From the NCBI GenBank assembly GCA_017444045.1, contig JAFSXO010000196.1, positions 1 through 5,883 on the forward strand: a DNA stretch of 5,883 nt, in the 5' to 3' direction. The notes beneath the pieces are model-generated. The model was given only the letters and a program-made list of their open reading frames with translations, searched no databases and had not been told where the DNA came from. Below, piece after piece: positions 5,862 through 5,883 of this stretch. This DNA is from a bacterium. Lineage in GTDB: Bacteria; Vulcanimicrobiota; Xenobia; Xenobiales; Xenobiaceae. Made by a program: the position numbers and the translations under genes. Every line of letters starts with the position of its first letter. Within the stretch, counting starts at the first letter, position 1.

Positions 5862-5883
5862 TCATAATGTGAGGCTAGCTGAC

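Larger units (their letters stand above)
5669..5883. other. Non-coding region upstream of the glycosyltransferase, to the window edge
   Basis: No supportable gene lies in this 215-nt stretch. Its proximal part (5669-5730) is AT-rich and should hold the minus-strand promoter of the glycosyltransferase gene, but I could not pick a convincing -35/-10 pair. It then contains a 13-position stem-loop (5743-5774) and a GC-rich compound palindrome (5805-5861), described separately. Confidence 0.6.

Overview
The window (5883 nt, moderately GC-rich) is ordinary bacterial chromosome with six recognisable protein genes and two structured intergenic stretches. I see no tRNA or rRNA gene, no transposase or integrase, and no CRISPR array. 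The 23S/tRNA methyltransferase RlmN directly followed by a small FhaA-type protein (N-terminal FhaA-like domain plus C-terminal FHA domain) recalls the rlmN / FHA / phosphatase / kinase neighbourhood of Gram-positive lineages, including the outer-membraned Negativicutes. That assignment is from memory and tentative. Frequent ATA isoleucine codons despite the GC content, and GTG starts for two genes, fit no single taxon decisively.

Layout. (1) Positions 1-1619, plus strand: rlmN (5' end cut off by the window edge) and the FHA protein, 15 nt apart, probably one operon. (2) Positions 1672-3291, minus strand: an HpnH-like radical SAM enzyme (upstream) and a class I SAM-dependent methyltransferase (downstream), only 3 nt apart and so almost certainly co-transcribed and translationally coupled. 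(3) Positions 3292-3762: a long divergent intergenic region packed with short inverted and direct repeats. (4) Positions 3763-4329, plus strand: a LOG/TIGR00730-type nucleoside 5'-monophosphate phosphoribohydrolase. (5) Positions 4352-5668, minus strand: a GT4-type glycosyltransferase, convergent with the LOG gene across 22 nt. (6) Positions 5669-5883: non-coding DNA with a 13-position stem-loop and a GC-rich compound palindrome resembling a dispersed intergenic repeat.

Working together. RlmN is housekeeping; the FHA protein probably reads phosphothreonine signals, but no Ser/Thr kinase or phosphatase is in view. The radical SAM + methyltransferase pair is the most interesting unit: it looks like a two-step modification module. 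The radical SAM protein resembles adenosyl-hopene transferase, but no squalene-hopene cyclase or other hopanoid gene is visible, so its substrate is open. The glycosyltransferase probably acts in envelope glycan or glycolipid synthesis. I found no convincing wholly novel system; the best leads are the radical SAM/methyltransferase pair and the repeat-rich intergenic regions.
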